Shown here: piece after piece, positions 62,469 through 64,000 of the stretch | Layout: each line of letters begins with the position of its first letter | Numbering within the stretch: the first letter of the stretch is position 1 | Assembly: GCA_900618425.1 (NCBI GenBank) | Contig: UZAN01040729.1 | Coordinates: forward strand, 6,537-70,536 | DNA: 64,000 nt | DNA from: Echinostoma caproni | Taxonomy: Eukaryota; Platyhelminthes; Trematoda; Plagiorchiida; Echinostomatidae | Reading direction: 5' to 3' | Translations under genes and position numbers: made by a program | Notes under the pieces: generated by a model | Database searches by the model: none | What the model was told of the DNA's origin: nothing | Seen by the model: only the letters and a program-made list of their open reading frames with translations

Positions 62469-64000
62469 TAATATTTACGTTTCACGATCCAGCCATTCAT
62501 ACCCTCAAAGCCGATCTATGCAAACAAGGGGGAATAGCTAGTCATATTAGCTTTGCCTTGGTGATTGACCCCTAACCTCTCTCGTTCCTTGTATTACTGT
62601 GTCATACTGTGCGTTGTGATCGGTGATCTTGTCTTCGTATCATGGTTATTTCAACGAATATGCGAACAACTTTTTTCTTAGTATGCACGTGTATAGATTT
62701 AGCGACCATGGATGCACTACGCAAACCGACGCGTCTGACTTCTCTACTCTAATTTTCCTGTTTAATTTTTCTGGCTGTTGGATATCAGGACAATCGATAA
62801 TCGGCCTGTCTTGCAATTATGGTCAAACTATTAGTTTCATCACGATAATCCGGATGTTGTAGTATGGAATTTCATCATCACCTCTGCCGTCATTTTTGAC
62901 ACGACATACCAGCCCATGGTTGACCACAGGGAGCCCCAGTCTTTTTAAAACCATATTATTCAATCAAAAGAAAGTACACAACTTAAAAAAAAACATCACG
63001 AAGTTCTTTCACCAGATGCACCCAAAGTGATATCAAGAAACAGTAGTAAACTAGGGTTATTTTAGGTAAAACGATTAAACCTAGAATTTAAAATTATGAA
63101 ATTATATCAATGGTCTGATGTGTTAAATATTATTGATTGATTGTAATCATTTGATGTGTGTTTTGGAAATAGAGGGTCAGAATCAATTTTTGCTTGTTGC
63201 TGTTCTGTAGTTGAGAAGTCTTCCACAGTAAATAGATTAGGTGAGCTACTATATTTTCTGTCTACTGCATATCAAAGTTCAAGATCCTTATAGTCGGTTG
63301 GGGCAGATTGAGATCAGGGTAAAGGAAGTAACCCAACGGATCGCTTGAAAAATGGAGGACTGCTCTGAGAAGACGAAACATCATCATCTCACATGTTTCA
63401 GGGTACCGATAACGAAGACTTTTCTATGGATTTTCCGGTACTTTGTGGATCAGTTTGAACGCGTCTTCGTCTGCTTGATTGTTCGTTCCCATAAGGTGTT
63501 CAGTCGCTGCACTTGTTTAAGTTTACCTTGTGCCAGTATTCAACCAGACCGCCTTGTGCTCTTTGATTCTTTTCAATGATTGTATGACCGTTCTCTTTGA
63601 ATGTAATACCAAATTTGAGCATAAAACGTAGTAGGTAATCAATAATGAGGAGAGGACAGGCAGTTTATCCTTAGGAATGACGGATATTATCTGGTTGTTC
63701 GTAAATTTTGCAATGTAGATTTGCAGCAGGAATAGAACAAGCGATGACCTTCTCCAATCGTGAATTTAGTAGCTGTTATCAATAATTTTATTTAAGAGGA
63801 AGTCTTATGAACATCACCCTTCGTTTCACTGTTGTTTGTTCATTGGGGTTGTTGAGCCTTATTTTTGAGAATAAATCTTTCGAAAAAAGTGTTTATTATT
63901 ATATCATATTTCACACTTGTCTGAGGATAGACTCTGTCTAGCAAACCATGGCACAATAGTCTTTATAAAAAGAAAAGTGTTTGTTTTATGTTTTCAAGTT
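62469..64000. other. Right-hand end without a supported gene
   Basis: AT-rich DNA with short frames only (for example 63,352-63,579 +). No protein family, RNA gene or repeat is recognised. Confidence 0.4.

Overview
ORGANISM. This is an AT-rich, gene-poor eukaryotic window with long introns. It is crowded with Penelope-like (PLE) and CR1/Jockey-type non-LTR retrotransposon debris, tRNA-derived SINEs and small foldback repeats. There is no operon layout, and nearly all open frames over 60 codons read as chance or transposon remnants. Several PLEs with GIY-YIG ends next to CR1-like LINEs, plus a tandem family of tiny four-helix membrane proteins in short exons, suggest a flatworm, most likely a trematode. 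That taxonomic call is inference, not proof. LAYOUT. The only host genes I can build with confidence are three paralogues, all on the minus strand: A (10,232-8,155), B (31,746-28,197) and C (55,530-50,894). Each has three coding exons, with both introns in phase 1, and encodes a 134-135 residue protein with four predicted membrane helices. A and B have exactly the same exon lengths (94/165/146 bp). C is a diverged member (112/162/134 bp). The rest is mobile DNA. PLE pieces lie at 1-950 (-), 43,984-44,865 (+), 59,209-59,660 (-) and 62,150-62,468 (+). Three copies of one LINE family lie at about 32,694-34,310 (-), 37,363-41,338 (+) and about 60,190-61,480 (+). An LTR-like promoter block lies inside the second LINE (38,938-39,442, next to a 978-base assembly gap). 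Two tRNA-derived SINE families are present (9,713 and 61,755; 16,139, 17,560 and 12,090). A foldback lies at 24,860-25,097, a MITE-like element at 47,168-47,341 and a 21-bp minisatellite at 35,880-36,010. HOW IT FITS TOGETHER. The three membrane-protein genes look like an expanding local family spaced about 20 kb apart. Transposons have accumulated between them and in their introns. The second LINE inserted into a dispersed repeat whose uninterrupted, inverted sister copy lies less than 1 kb away, so the insertion point can be read directly. The most novel item is the small four-helix gene family. I cannot assign it to a named family.
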